From CAVSRC01 sp963830205 (GTDB taxonomy: Bacteria; Pseudomonadota; Alphaproteobacteria; Rhizobiales; Kaistiaceae), in the NCBI GenBank assembly GCA_963830205.1, contig CAWHLP010000007.1, positions 1 to 64,000 of the forward strand: a stretch of DNA of 64,000 bases, in the 5' to 3' direction. The notes beneath the pieces are model-generated. The model was not told the DNA's origin and made no database searches. It saw nothing but the letters and a program-made list of their open reading frames with translations. Of this stretch, positions 30,732 through 39,726 are shown piece after piece. Both the position numbers and the translations under genes were made by a program. Each line of letters begins with the position of its first letter. The stretch's first letter is position 1.

Positions 30732-31493
30732 GTGTCGTTCGATCCCGCCTTCTTCACCACGCCCGCCTTCCTGGTATCGGTCGCCGCCGCGGTGGTGGCT
30801 GCCGCCGTGCGCGGCTTCGCCGGCTTCGGCGCGGCGCTCATCTTCGTGCCCATTGCCAGCGCCGCCTACGGGCCGACCGTGGCGGCGCCCACCCTGCTGC
30901 TGGTCGATTTCGTCCTGACCTTCCCCTTCTTCGTCGGCTCTGTCCGCCGCTGCCGCTGGCCGTCGGTCCTGCCCGCAGTGCTGGCGGCCATGCTGCTCTC
31001 GCCGCTCGGCGCCTGGGCGCTTGCCGTCGGCGACACCACGGCGCTGCGCTGGGCGATCTCGGCGGCGATCCTGGCGCTGGTCGCGCTGATGGCGTCGGGC
31101 TGGCGCTACCACGCCGAGCCGACGGTGGCGGTCTCCGCCGGCGTCGGCGCCGTCGCCGGCTTCCTCTCCGGCTTCGCCCAGATCGGCGGGCCGCCGGTGA
31201 TCGCACTGTGGGTCAGCGGACCGCAGCCGGCGGCAACCGTGCGCGCCAACATGTTCGTCTTCTTCACGCTGATCACCATCGCCTCGTTCACCGCCTATCT
31301 GGTGAACGGCTTCTTCACCGCCGAGGTCATCCAACTGGTCATCGCCGTGGCCCCGGCCTATGGGCTGGCGCTCTATGCCGGCTCGCACATCTTCGGCCGC
31401 ACCGCCGGCGCCGGCTACCGCCCGCTCGCCTATGTCGCGGTGGCGCTCGCCGCGATCACCAGCCTGCCCGCCTTCGACGGACTGCTGCGCTGA
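30732..31493 (+). CDS. TauE/SafE-family permease
   Basis: A 253-residue membrane protein with about eight helices and the duplicated TauE motif: AAVRGFAGFGAALIFVP in the first half and GFLSGFAQIGGPPVIALWVSG in the second. The family exports sulfite, sulfoacetate or other organic anions; the substrate is not evident. It starts at GTG 30732. It converges on the metallophosphoesterase gene with an 8-base gap. Confidence 0.88.
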   Translation: MSFDPAFFTTPAFLVSVAAAVVAAAVRGFAGFGAALIFVPIASAAYGPTVAAPTLLLVDFVLTFPFFVGSVRRCRWPSVLPAVLAAMLLSPLGAWALAVGDTTALRWAISAAILALVALMASGWRYHAEPTVAVSAGVGAVAGFLSGFAQIGGPPVIALWVSGPQPAATVRANMFVFFTLITIASFTAYLVNGFFTAEVIQLVIAVAPAYGLALYAGSHIFGRTAGAGYRPLAYVAVALAAITSLPAFDGLLR

Positions 31494-31501
31494 AACGACA
31501 C

Positions 31502-32800
31502 TCACGCCGCCGGGCCGACGAGGCCCGCCGCCCGCACGCGTGCCGCCAGATCCGGCGGCGGCGAAACCGGGAGGCGCCCGAGGATCATCACGCGCTCGGC
31601 GAGGCGCAGGCGCTGCTGCACCGGCCGCTGACGGTCCCACAGCTCGACCGCGATGGTGCCGTCGCGCCGCTGAACGCGGACATGGGTCTGCACAAAGCGC
31701 CCCGCGAACACCGCCGGCGCGCGGAGATGGGCCCTGACCGGCTGTAGCTGGCGCAACCAGCAGCCCGAATTGACCACGACACCCCGCCGTCCGTCGTGCA
31801 CGAACGGACCCAGCGCCGCCAGGTGCGTGTGCCCGGAGACGAAGACCGCGATGCTGCCGCCCAATCCCTCGCCGAGTGGCGGCGGCTCGCCCCGCTCGAG
31901 CCGCGCACGGATGGCCGCCGCCTCGCCGCCGTCAGGCCTGGCTGCCGGCCTCACGGCGCGCGCCGCAATCCGGCGGGCGATGAAGAAGAAGACCGCCGCC
32001 ACGACGACGATGACCGCGATGTCGTAGGCGATCGCCACGAAGAGACCGTTGATGGCGTGCCGGCCGATGCCGACGGCGAACGCCACCAGCTCGAACGCGA
32101 TGTAGGCGACGGCGAGCGGCAGCAGCAGCCAGCGCAAGGTAATCGTCACCAGCGTGTAGAACAGCTTGCTCGCCATCCACGCCGGGATCGTTTCCAGCGG
32201 AAAGACGTGATCGACCTCGTGCAGCTGCAGCGCCTCGGCGGTGCGCCCGCGCGGCAGTCGCGGGATGATGTCGGTGACGACATGATCGCCGAAGGGCGTG
32301 TCCCACGGGTCGGCGTAGTCGTGCTTGATGTTCGCCGGGTCGAATTCGTTGCCATGCTCGCAATAGACGACGGCCGAAGGATCCGTGCGGAACGCCGCCG
32401 CATAGGAGAGCGCGAATTCATGCACCAGGCCGGCACGCGTGAGCGTGTCGCGAATGTCCTGGTTCCACCACACCTCGGCATCGTGGTTGCCCGGCAGGTA
32501 GATGACCTTGTGCTCCGCCCCCGCCGCCAGCCGCTTCAGCGCAGCGAACAGCGCGGCATATTCCGGCCGGGCGAGCGTCACGCCGGCGCCATTCTCCCCA
32601 GCCGGCACCGTGGCGATGCGCAGGCAGTCGAAGAAGTCGCCGGCAAGCACCAGTTCGAGCGGGCCGGCATGGGTGGCAAGCTCGTCGAACAGCTGCGCCA
32701 GATCGTCAGGCGATTCGAAGATGTCACGTCCCGCATCGCCGCCGATGTGGCAGTCGGAAAGAAACACCAGCAGCGTTTCGTCAGGGATCACTCTGACCAC
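31502..32800 (-). CDS. Membrane-associated metallophosphoesterase
   Basis: A 432-residue calcineurin-like phosphoesterase. Metal-binding motifs appear in order: SDCHIGG (D-x-H), LAGDFFDCLR (GDxxD), LPGNHDAEVWW (GNHD), CEHGNEFDP and, after a break, SGHTHLAALGPF (GHxH). Between the fourth and fifth motifs lie two or three hydrophobic helices (about 215-290, FYTLVTITLRWLLLPLAVAY onwards), so a membrane hairpin interrupts the catalytic domain. The substrate is unknown. It is followed downstream by nothing on its strand and preceded by yebC, 25 bases away in the other reading direction order. Confidence 0.82.
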   Translation of the reverse strand: MVRVIPDETLLVFLSDCHIGGDAGRDIFESPDDLAQLFDELATHAGPLELVLAGDFFDCLRIATVPAGENGAGVTLARPEYAALFAALKRLAAGAEHKVIYLPGNHDAEVWWNQDIRDTLTRAGLVHEFALSYAAAFRTDPSAVVYCEHGNEFDPANIKHDYADPWDTPFGDHVVTDIIPRLPRGRTAEALQLHEVDHVFPLETIPAWMASKLFYTLVTITLRWLLLPLAVAYIAFELVAFAVGIGRHAINGLFVAIAYDIAVIVVVAAVFFFIARRIAARAVRPAARPDGGEAAAIRARLERGEPPPLGEGLGGSIAVFVSGHTHLAALGPFVHDGRRGVVVNSGCWLRQLQPVRAHLRAPAVFAGRFVQTHVRVQRRDGTIAVELWDRQRPVQQRLRLAERVMILGRLPVSPPPDLAARVRAAGLVGPAA

Positions 32801-32825
32801 GGCGCCCCCCGATACCGTGCGGCGC

Positions 32826-33575
32826 TCACGCCGCCGTCAGCTTCTCCAGCATCTCGTCGGAGACCTCGAAGTTGGAATAGACGTTCTGCACGTCGTCGTC
32901 CTCTTCGAGCAGGTCGAGCAGCTTGAGCATGGTCGCCGCCTTCTCCTCGTCGAGCGCGGTCTGCGTCTGCGGCAGCCACACCACCTTCACCGTCTCGGCC
33001 TCGCCGAGCGCCGCCTCGAGTTGACGCGCCACCTCGCCAAGGTCCTCGAAGGTGCAGATGATGACGTGGCCGTCATCGTCGCTCTTGACGTCGTCGGCGC
33101 CGGCATTGATGGCGGCCTCGAGCACCTCGTCGGCGGTGCCTGCCTCGACCTTGTAGATGATCTGCCCGACGCGATTGAACATGAAGGCGACCGAGCCGGT
33201 CTCGCCCAGCGCCCCGCCGTTCTTGCTCATGTAGGCGCGCACTGCGCTTGCCGTGCGGTTGCGATTGTCGGTCAGCGCCTCGACGATCATCGCCACGCCA
33301 CCGGGGCCGTAGCCCTCGTAGCGGATCTCCTCGTAGTTCTCGGCATCGCCGCCGGTCGCCTTCTTGATGGCGCGCTCGATGTTGTCCTTGGGCATGTTCT
33401 CGGCGCGCGCGTTCTGGATGGCGAGGCGTAGACGCGAATTCATGCCGGGGTCGGGCGCGCCGAGCTTGGCGGAAACCGTTATCTCTCGCGCCAGCTTGGA
33501 GAACAGCTTGGAGCGCCGGGCATCGGCGGCGCCCTTGCGGTGCATGATGTTCTTGAACTGCGAATGGCCGGCCAT
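32826..33575 (-). CDS. yebC: YebC/PmpR-family regulatory protein
   Basis: A 249-residue cytoplasmic protein with the characteristic start MAGHSQFKNIMHRKGAADAR (family: MAGHSKWxNIxHRK), then KLAREITVSAK, PGMNSRLRLAIQNARAENMP and the conserved YEGYGPGGVAMIVEALTDN. The family acts as a DNA-binding regulator, and as a translation factor relieving stalls at proline-rich motifs (reported for some members). It has its own leader of about 140 bases with no other feature. In many genomes yebC lies next to ruvC; here it is about 3 kb from it. Confidence 0.95.
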   Translation of the reverse strand: MAGHSQFKNIMHRKGAADARRSKLFSKLAREITVSAKLGAPDPGMNSRLRLAIQNARAENMPKDNIERAIKKATGGDAENYEEIRYEGYGPGGVAMIVEALTDNRNRTASAVRAYMSKNGGALGETGSVAFMFNRVGQIIYKVEAGTADEVLEAAINAGADDVKSDDDGHVIICTFEDLGEVARQLEAALGEAETVKVVWLPQTQTALDEEKAATMLKLLDLLEEDDDVQNVYSNFEVSDEMLEKLTAA

Positions 33576-33714
33576 GTGCTTCCCTGGCTGAATGCAATTG
33601 CAGCGGACCGCGCTTGTCTAGCGCAGTCAAGCCGCCACGAACCCGGTTCGGAATTGTGGCCGCGTTATAAGGCCGCAGCCGCCGGAAGGGAAGCTCTGCC
33701 GATCCCGAGTTTGT

Positions 33715-34542
33715 CTAGCTCCAGAAGGCGGGAATCGTCTCCGTCAGCGCCCCGCCGAGCCTCAGCGGCGCCACGTTGAGCGCCAAGCCGGTGGCGTCGT
33801 CGATCTCGACCGCCAGGCCGGCGATCGTCGCCGGACCGTCGGCCGGCGAAAAGCGCTCCCCCGGCACCTTGTGCAGGAAGCGGCGCACCGGCTCCTCGGC
33901 GCTCATGCCGATGACCGACTGGTAGTCGCCGCACATGCCGACATCGGTCTGCAAGGCGGTGCCGCCGGGCAGCACGCGATAATCGGAGGTCGGCACGTGG
34001 GTATGGGTACCGACCACCAGCGACACGCGGCCGTCGAGGTGATGGCCGAGCGCCTGCTTCTCGCTCGACGCCTCGGCATGGAAGTCGATGACGATGGCAT
34101 CCGCCTGCTCGCCCAGCGGACAGGCGGCGAGCTCGCGGTCGATCGCCGCGAAGGGGTCGTCCATGGCGTCCATGAACACCCGTCCCATGGCGTTGATCAC
34201 CAGCACGCGGGCGCCGCTGCGCGCCATGTAGAGGCCGCTGCCGCGGCCGGGCGCGCCGGCCGGATAGTTGACCGGCCTGAGGAAGCGCTCCTGCCGCTCG
34301 GCGAAGACCAGCGCCTCGCGCTGGTCGAAGACGTGGTTGCCGGTGGTCACCACATCGGCACCGGCGCCGAGCACCTGGCGCAATATGTCCTCGGTGATGC
34401 CGAAGCCGCCGGCGGCGTTCTCGCCGTTGACCACGACGAAATCGAGCGAATGGGCAACGATCAGCGCCGGCAGGCGCTCGATCACCGCGTTACGGCCGCC
34501 GCGCCCGACCAGATCACCCAGAAACAGAAGCCGCACTGTCAT
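33715..34542 (-). CDS. YmdB-family metallophosphoesterase (TIGR00282)
   Basis: A 275-residue calcineurin-like phosphoesterase of the YmdB type, members of which hydrolyse 2',3'-cyclic nucleotides. Metal ligands appear in LFLGDLVGRGGRNAV, VNGENAAGGFG, TTGNHVFDQ, IDFHAEASSEKQA and VVGTHTHVPT. It starts at ATG 34542, which overlaps the stop codon of the cyclo-ligase gene by four bases, so the two are translated together. Confidence 0.92.
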   Translation of the reverse strand: MTVRLLFLGDLVGRGGRNAVIERLPALIVAHSLDFVVVNGENAAGGFGITEDILRQVLGAGADVVTTGNHVFDQREALVFAERQERFLRPVNYPAGAPGRGSGLYMARSGARVLVINAMGRVFMDAMDDPFAAIDRELAACPLGEQADAIVIDFHAEASSEKQALGHHLDGRVSLVVGTHTHVPTSDYRVLPGGTALQTDVGMCGDYQSVIGMSAEEPVRRFLHKVPGERFSPADGPATIAGLAVEIDDATGLALNVAPLRLGGALTETIPAFWS

Positions 34543-35144
34543 CGCCTCGCTTGTGGTGACGCCGTCGCCAGCGTCTCTTTCTCGGTCACGATCCAGTCGA
34601 GCCGCGCGTCATGCGGCTCCGCCGGGATGGCTGCGACCTCCTGCGTTGCAAAAGCCACGCCGATCAGCTTCGGCCGGATGCCGCGCGCCCTCAGCCTTTC
34701 CACCGCCCGGTCATAGAAGCCGCGACCGTGACCGAGTTGCGAGCCCGAGCGATCGAACGCGACCACGGGCACGATGACAAGCTCCGGATCGAGGATCGGC
34801 TGATCGGGCGTCGGCGCCAGCGTGCCGAAGCCGCCGGCCGCCAGCGGCATCCCCGCTTCGTAGCGGCGGAAGACGATGGTCTGCGGATCGCTGACGGCGG
34901 GGAGCACGATCACGCCCCCCCGCGCCTGCACCGCATCGATGACCGACCGGCAATCGCACTCGCTGCGGATCGGCAGGTAGGCCGCCATGACGCCGGGCAC
35001 CTCCGTCCCGATGATCGCCATGACGCGCTCGGCGATCCTGGCCGAGGCGGCGGCACGCTGGCGCGCGCCCAGCCGGTCGCGCCGGCCGAGCGCCGAAGAC
35101 CGCAGCGCGGCCTTAGCCGAATGGACAGGGGAGGCAGGATTCAT
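34539..35144 (-). CDS. fthC: 5-formyltetrahydrofolate cyclo-ligase
   Basis: This enzyme converts 5-formyl-THF to methenyl-THF with ATP and rescues folate. The 201 residues include the basic N-terminal KAALRSSALGRRDRLG, the central YLPIRSECDCRSVIDA, and the signature VPVVAFDRSGSQLGHGRGFYDR that forms the ATP site. It lies downstream of zapA and the 6S RNA, exactly as ygfA does in E. coli (zapA-ssrS-ygfA), which supports both this call and the RNA call. Confidence 0.94.
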   Translation of the reverse strand: MNPASPVHSAKAALRSSALGRRDRLGARQRAAASARIAERVMAIIGTEVPGVMAAYLPIRSECDCRSVIDAVQARGGVIVLPAVSDPQTIVFRRYEAGMPLAAGGFGTLAPTPDQPILDPELVIVPVVAFDRSGSQLGHGRGFYDRAVERLRARGIRPKLIGVAFATQEVAAIPAEPHDARLDWIVTEKETLATASPQARR

Positions 35145-35164
35145 CGGAACAGCGAAGGAGAAGA

Positions 35165-35329
35165 CGGGAGCGAGGCCGCAGAAGCCGGTGGAGTTTGCGA
35201 TCCCGGAGACCTACTCGCGTAGGTGGGCGCCGTATATCCGAGCCCACGAGCCCGGTCAGGGACAGCTCCCGTTAGGATCGTAAGGCCCCGGGGATACATG
35301 TTTCCTGCCGCACCCCGCAGCCTCGCCGG
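35165..35329 (-). ncRNA. ssrS: 6S RNA
   Basis: The minus strand between zapA and fthC, the position of 6S RNA in many Proteobacteria, can fold into one long imperfect hairpin. Its ends contain GGGGCCGGCGAGG and CCGGCTTCTGCGGCC-type pairs. The central part carries GGGGCCTTACGATCC and GGGAGCTGTCCC, resembling other alphaproteobacterial 6S RNAs, and then ACCGGGCTCGTGG. A -10-like TATATG lies at 35335-35340 (minus), so transcription probably starts near 35329. The RNA binds the housekeeping RNA polymerase by mimicking an open promoter. Ends are approximate. Confidence 0.72.
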
Positions 35330-35384
35330 CCCCACATATAGGCCGCCACCGGGCGCCGCGCCATGCCTGTCACAATTGGCGGCT

Positions 35385-35759
35385 TCAGCTCGGCGGCTCG
35401 CCGGCATCGGCGACCCGCGCCGCCAGCGCCTCGATCTGCGCCGCCATGGCGTCGATCGCCCGGGCGAGTTCGGCTTCGACCCCGGCCTGGCGCTCGACCA
35501 CCGCCGCCCGCGCTTCCTCCAGGCCCGCCACCTCGGCCCGGAGCTGCTGCAGCCGGCGCTCGGCCTCCGCGTTCTGGTCGGCGAGCGTGATCGCCGCCAT
35601 CACCGTGAGCCGCTGGTCGCCGATCTCGCCGAAGCGTTGGCGCAGCTGCTCGATCGACTGGTTGAGCTCATCGGCCATGCCGGCCAGATGCTCCTCCTGG
35701 CCGTCCTCGCAGGCCATGCGATAGGTCTTGCCGCTGATGGTGACGTTGACCTGCGCCAT
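35385..35759 (-). CDS. zapA: Cell division protein ZapA
   Basis: A 124-residue cytoplasmic protein that cross-links FtsZ filaments. The globular N-terminal domain is MAQVNVTISGKTYRMACEDG, followed by EEHLAGMADELNQSIEQLR and RLTVMAAITLADQ. The C-terminal coiled coil runs from about residue 65 to 115 (AEAERRLQQLRAEVAGLEEA onwards). ATG 35759 is chosen as it gives the family N-terminus; a longer frame overlaps the DUF4164 gene. It lies 16 bases after that gene. Confidence 0.94.
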   Translation of the reverse strand: MAQVNVTISGKTYRMACEDGQEEHLAGMADELNQSIEQLRQRFGEIGDQRLTVMAAITLADQNAEAERRLQQLRAEVAGLEEARAAVVERQAGVEAELARAIDAMAAQIEALAARVADAGEPPS

Positions 35760-35775
35760 GGTCCTCTCCCGCTCG

Positions 35776-36054
35776 TCAGCCGTTCCGTGCCAGGACTTCG
35801 CGGATCGATTCCATCGCCGCCACCAGGCGGCGCGAAACCTCGCGATTGGCCTCTTCCAGCCGGGCCGAGCGCGCTTCCGCGGCATCAAGCGATTGCGCCA
35901 GCCGCGAACGGTCGGTGCCCAGCCGGTGCAGTTCACCCTCCAGCGAGGTCACCGCGCCGGTGGTTTCCAGCCGCCGGTCGATCGCACCTTCAAGCCGTTC
36001 CAGGGCGCTGGATAGTCGTTGCAGGGCTTCGTCGATCGCAGAAGAGCCCGTCAT
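35776..36054 (-). CDS. DUF4164-family coiled-coil protein
   Basis: A 92-residue, almost entirely alpha-helical protein with heptad repeats (IDEALQRLSSALERLEGAID, then LHRLGTDRSRLAQSLDAAEA). Proteins of this kind are encoded directly before zapA in Hyphomicrobiales and are presumed to help in division, comparable to ZapB by position only. It reads divergently from tkt. A 375-base gap to tkt contains promoters but no gene. Confidence 0.85.
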   Translation of the reverse strand: MTGSSAIDEALQRLSSALERLEGAIDRRLETTGAVTSLEGELHRLGTDRSRLAQSLDAAEARSARLEEANREVSRRLVAAMESIREVLARNG

Positions 36055-36264
36055 TGCACCGCCTCGCACACAGGGCCCGAACCATCTGCCCGCGCCACCC
36101 CCGGTGCGGGCACGCCCGCAAAGCCGCCGGTTCCTGGCCCCTCGGCACCGGCGTTTCGCTCGCAACAGCTGTGACCGAAGATTAGGCAGCGCCGCTCCGC
36201 CCCGTCAATGGCGCGTTATCCGCCGTCATGCGCCGCATCAGCGGCTGGCATGCCGCTGCCGCGA

Positions 36265-36292
36265 TTGACTAACCGAAAACACCTGATATGTG
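36265..36292 (+). promoter_or_regulatory. Candidate promoter of the tkt cluster
   Basis: TTGACT (36265-36270) and TATGTG (36287-36292) with a 16-base spacer, about 137 bases before the tkt ATG. The rest of the 36055-36428 intergenic region shows no other recognisable element; no CbbR-type site was identified with confidence. Confidence 0.4.
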
Positions 36293-36428
36293 TCACCCGC
36301 CTTGTCCGGACCGGTCCTCGGTACTCGGGGGCGCCACGATCCGCGCGGGCCGATTTCCGTTTGGTGTCTGCACAGGCAGCTGCTCCGAAAATCGTCGCTA
36401 TCACGCCACGGTACCGGATCAAAGATTC

Positions 36429-38423
36429 ATGTCCGACCTCGCCAAGCATGAGCGCATGGCCAACGCAATCCGCGTGCTGACCATGGACGCCGTTGAAAAA
36501 GCCAAGTCCGGCCACCCCGGCATGCCCATGGGCATGGCCGATGTCGCCACAGTGCTGTTCACCCGCTATCTGAAGTTCGACCCCACCGACCCGCGCTGGC
36601 CCGACCGCGACCGCTTCATCCTGTCGGCCGGCCACGGTTCGATGCTGCTCTATTCGATCCTCTATCTCCTCGGCGTCGAGGACATGACGATCGACGAGAT
36701 CAAGCGCTTCCGCCAGCTTGGATCGAAGACGCCCGGCCACCCGGAGAACTTCCACACGCTGGGCGTCGAGACCACCACCGGGCCGCTCGGCCAGGGTCTC
36801 GGCAACGCCGTCGGATTCGCGCTCGCCGAGCGCATCCTGGCAGCACAGTTCGGTGGCGGGCTGGTCGATCACCACACTTATGTGATGGCCTCCGACGGCG
36901 ACCTGATGGAAGGCATCAGCCACGAGGCGATCTCGATCGCCGGCCATCTGAAGCTCAACAAGCTGATCGTGTTCTTCGACGACAACAGCATCTCCATCGA
37001 CGGGCCGCTGAGCCTGGCCGAGACCGGCGATCAGGTTGCCCGTTTCACCGCCGCCGGCTGGAACGCCATGCGCATTGACGGGCACAACCCCGACGAGATC
37101 GCCGCAGCGATCGAGGCGGCGCAGAAGAGCGACAAGCCGACGATGATCGCCTGCAAGACCATCATCGGCTTCGGCTTCCCGACGCGGGCCGGCACCCAGA
37201 AGGCGCACAGCGATGCGCCCGGCGAGGAAGAGATCGCCGGCGCCCGCAAGGTGCTGCACTGGGATTCGCCGCCCTTCGAGATTCCAGCCGACATCCGCGA
37301 CGCCTGGCGCATCGCCGGCCTGCGCTCGAGCCAGCCACGCAAGGAATGGGAGAAGCGGCTCGCCGCCGCCGACAACGACCTGCGCGGCGAGTTTGAGCGG
37401 CGCATGCGCGGCGACCTGCCGCCCGGCTTCGATCAGGCGATCATCGACTTCAAGAAGACGCTCACCGCCCAAGCCCCCAAGGTCGCCACCCGCAAGGCCT
37501 CGGCCATGGCGCTCGAGGTGATCAACGCCATCGTGCCGGAGACCGTCGGCGGCTCGGCCGACCTCACCCCCTCCAACAACACCTTCACCAAGGGGCTGGG
37601 GGAGATCAAGACGGGCGACTTCAGCGGCCGCTACATGCACTGGGGCGTGCGCGAGCACGGCATGGGAGCCGCCATGAATGGCATGGCGCTGCATGGCGGC
37701 CTCATCCCTTATGGCGGGACCTTCCTGACCTTCAGCGACTATTGCCGGCCGTCGATCAGGCTGGCCGCATTGATGGGCAACCGCGTGGTCTTCGTCATGA
37801 CCCATGATTCGATCGGTCTCGGCGAAGACGGCCCGACCCATCAGCCGGTCGAACACGTGGCCGCGCTGCGCGCCATGCCCAACCTCCTGCTCTTCCGCCC
37901 GGCGGACGCCACCGAGACGCTCGAATGCTGGCAGTTGGCTCTGGAAAGCCGCAACGCGCCGAGCGTACTGGCGCTGACCCGCCAGAACCTGCCGGCGCTG
38001 CGCACCGAGTTCCAGGCTGCCAACGCCTGCGCCCGCGGCGCCTACGAGATCGCCGCCGCCGAGGGCAACGCCGAGGTGACCTTGTTCGCGTCCGGCTCGG
38101 AGGTCGAGATCGCCCTTGCCGCCAAGGCATTGCTCGACCGCGCCGGTCACCCGGCGCGGGTCGTCTCGGTGCCCTGCTTCGAGCTGTTCGAGGCGGAGAG
38201 CGAGGACTACAAGGCCGAGGTCATCGGCGATGCCCCGGTGAAGGTCGCCATCGAGGCGGCCGTGCGCCTGGGCTGGGACCGCTTCATCGGCCCCGACGGC
38301 ATCTTCGTCGGCATGCATGGATTTGGCGCCAGCGCGCCCTACGAAGAGCTGTACAGGAAGTTCGGGATCACCGCAGAGGCGGCCGCCGAAGCGGCTTTGA
38401 CCAGGGTCAAGGCGATCGCCTGA
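36429..38423 (+). CDS. tkt: Transketolase
   Basis: A ThDP-dependent enzyme of the pentose phosphate (or Calvin) pathway that transfers two-carbon units. The 664 residues contain the N-terminal substrate region KAKSGHPGMPMGMADVATVL, the ThDP-binding motif SDGDLMEGISHEAISIAGHL (GDG...N-type, ending DDNSISIDG), the pyrimidine-domain HWGVREHGMGAAMNGMALHG with its catalytic Glu, and a C-terminal domain ending AALTRVKAIA. ATG 36429 gives MSDLAKHERMANAIRVL. It leads the tkt-gap-pgk-fba group; gap follows 65 bases later. Confidence 0.97.
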   Translation: MSDLAKHERMANAIRVLTMDAVEKAKSGHPGMPMGMADVATVLFTRYLKFDPTDPRWPDRDRFILSAGHGSMLLYSILYLLGVEDMTIDEIKRFRQLGSKTPGHPENFHTLGVETTTGPLGQGLGNAVGFALAERILAAQFGGGLVDHHTYVMASDGDLMEGISHEAISIAGHLKLNKLIVFFDDNSISIDGPLSLAETGDQVARFTAAGWNAMRIDGHNPDEIAAAIEAAQKSDKPTMIACKTIIGFGFPTRAGTQKAHSDAPGEEEIAGARKVLHWDSPPFEIPADIRDAWRIAGLRSSQPRKEWEKRLAAADNDLRGEFERRMRGDLPPGFDQAIIDFKKTLTAQAPKVATRKASAMALEVINAIVPETVGGSADLTPSNNTFTKGLGEIKTGDFSGRYMHWGVREHGMGAAMNGMALHGGLIPYGGTFLTFSDYCRPSIRLAALMGNRVVFVMTHDSIGLGEDGPTHQPVEHVAALRAMPNLLLFRPADATETLECWQLALESRNAPSVLALTRQNLPALRTEFQAANACARGAYEIAAAEGNAEVTLFASGSEVEIALAAKALLDRAGHPARVVSVPCFELFEAESEDYKAEVIGDAPVKVAIEAAVRLGWDRFIGPDGIFVGMHGFGASAPYEELYRKFGITAEAAAEAALTRVKAIA

Positions 38424-38488
38424 GCCTGGTGTTTTGTCACCGCGGCCCCTCCCAATATCCAAGGCCGCTGCATTGAAGGAGAAAGAAC

Positions 38489-39496
38489 ATGGCCGTTAAG
38501 GTCGCGATCAATGGTTTCGGCCGCATTGGCAGACTGGTGCTGCGCGCCATCTACGAGACGGGCCGCAAGGACATCGACATCGTTGCGATCAACGATCTCG
38601 GCCCGGTCGAAACCAATGCCCACCTGCTGCGCTACGATTCGGTGCACGGTCGCTTTCCCCATGAGGTCAAGGTCGACGGCGACGTGATCTCGGTGGGCGA
38701 CGAGAGCTTCAAGTGCCTTGCCGAGCGCGATCCCTCCAAGCTGCCGTGGAAGGAGCTGGGCATCGACATCGTCATGGAGTGCACCGGCATCTTCACCTCC
38801 AAGGAGAAGGCCTCGGTCCATCTCGGCGCGGGTGCCAAGCGCGTGCTGGTGTCGACCGCCTCCGACGGCGCCGACGCGACCATCGTCTACGGCGTCAACC
38901 ACCAGATCCTCAACAAGGACCACATCGTGGTCTCCAACGCCTCGTGCACCACCAACTGCCTGGCGCCGGTCGTCGACGTGGTCAACAAGACCTTCGGCAT
39001 CGACCACGGCATGATGACCACCATCCACTCCTATACCGGTGACCAGCCGACGCTCGACACCCTGCACAAGGACCTCTATCGCGCCCGCGCCGCGGCCTTG
39101 AGCCAGATCCCGACCTCGACCGGCGCCGCCAAGGCGATCGGCCTGGTGATTCCGGAACTCAAGGGCAAGCTCGACGGCATCTCGATCCGCGTGCCGACCC
39201 CGAACGTGTCGCTGGTCGACGTCAAGTTCGTCGTCAAGAAGACGGTGACCAAGGAAGAGGTCAATGCGGCCTTCGAGGCGGCTGCCGGCGGACGCCTGAA
39301 GGGCATCCTCAACGTCACCAAGGCCCCCAACGTGTCGAGCGACTTCAACCACGATCCGGCGTCCTCGACCGTCGCCCTGCCGCAGACCAAGGTCATGGCG
39401 GGCACGCTGGTCACGGTGCTCTCCTGGTACGACAACGAGTGGGGCTTCTCCAACCGCATGAGCGACACCGCCGTCGCCATGGCGAAGTTCATCTAG
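38489..39496 (+). CDS. gap: Glyceraldehyde-3-phosphate dehydrogenase, type I
   Basis: An NAD-dependent glycolytic enzyme of 335 residues. The Rossmann start KVAINGFGRIGRLVLRA, the active-site cysteine in SNASCTTNCLAPV (near residue 155), the catalytic histidine in TTIHSYTGDQ and the C-terminal WYDNEWGFSNRM are all present. AGGAGA lies 8 bases before the ATG. Second gene in the tkt cluster. Confidence 0.97.
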   Translation: MAVKVAINGFGRIGRLVLRAIYETGRKDIDIVAINDLGPVETNAHLLRYDSVHGRFPHEVKVDGDVISVGDESFKCLAERDPSKLPWKELGIDIVMECTGIFTSKEKASVHLGAGAKRVLVSTASDGADATIVYGVNHQILNKDHIVVSNASCTTNCLAPVVDVVNKTFGIDHGMMTTIHSYTGDQPTLDTLHKDLYRARAAALSQIPTSTGAAKAIGLVIPELKGKLDGISIRVPTPNVSLVDVKFVVKKTVTKEEVNAAFEAAAGGRLKGILNVTKAPNVSSDFNHDPASSTVALPQTKVMAGTLVTVLSWYDNEWGFSNRMSDTAVAMAKFI

Positions 39497-39530
39497 AGAC
39501 TAAGGTGACGGGCGTCGCGGAGGTGTCGTC

Positions 39531-39680
39531 ATGAGCCTCGGCAACGCCCTCACCCTTGCCGGAGTCGCCCTTCTGTTGGCCTTCTTCGTCTTCGCGTTCC
39601 GTCAGGGCACCAAGGTCAAGCCGGACAGGAACGCCAGGGACCACGGCCAATTCTACGTGCCCGGATATCACGGGCATTGA
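39531..39680 (+). CDS. Small single-helix membrane protein between gap and pgk
   Basis: A 49-codon ORF: MSLGNALTLAGVALLLAFFV gives one membrane helix. A basic and polar tail follows (FRQGTKVKPDRNARDHGQFY, ending VPGYHGH). It starts 34 bases after gap and ends 46 before pgk on the same strand. A GGAGGTG-like ribosome site (GCGGAGGTGTCGTC) precedes the ATG. No family is recognised; the hydrophobic block followed by a charged tail, and its place in a tight operon, make it a plausible real gene. Confidence 0.55.
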   Translation: MSLGNALTLAGVALLLAFFVFAFRQGTKVKPDRNARDHGQFYVPGYHGH

Positions 39681-39726
39681 CGGCCACGGGGGAGACGGTG
39701 GTGGCCCTTAAGCACAGGACAGACAC

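Noticed and set aside
36216..38462. A 748-codon minus-strand open frame opposite tkt
   Set aside because: Shadow of transketolase codon bias; the translation has no family resemblance.
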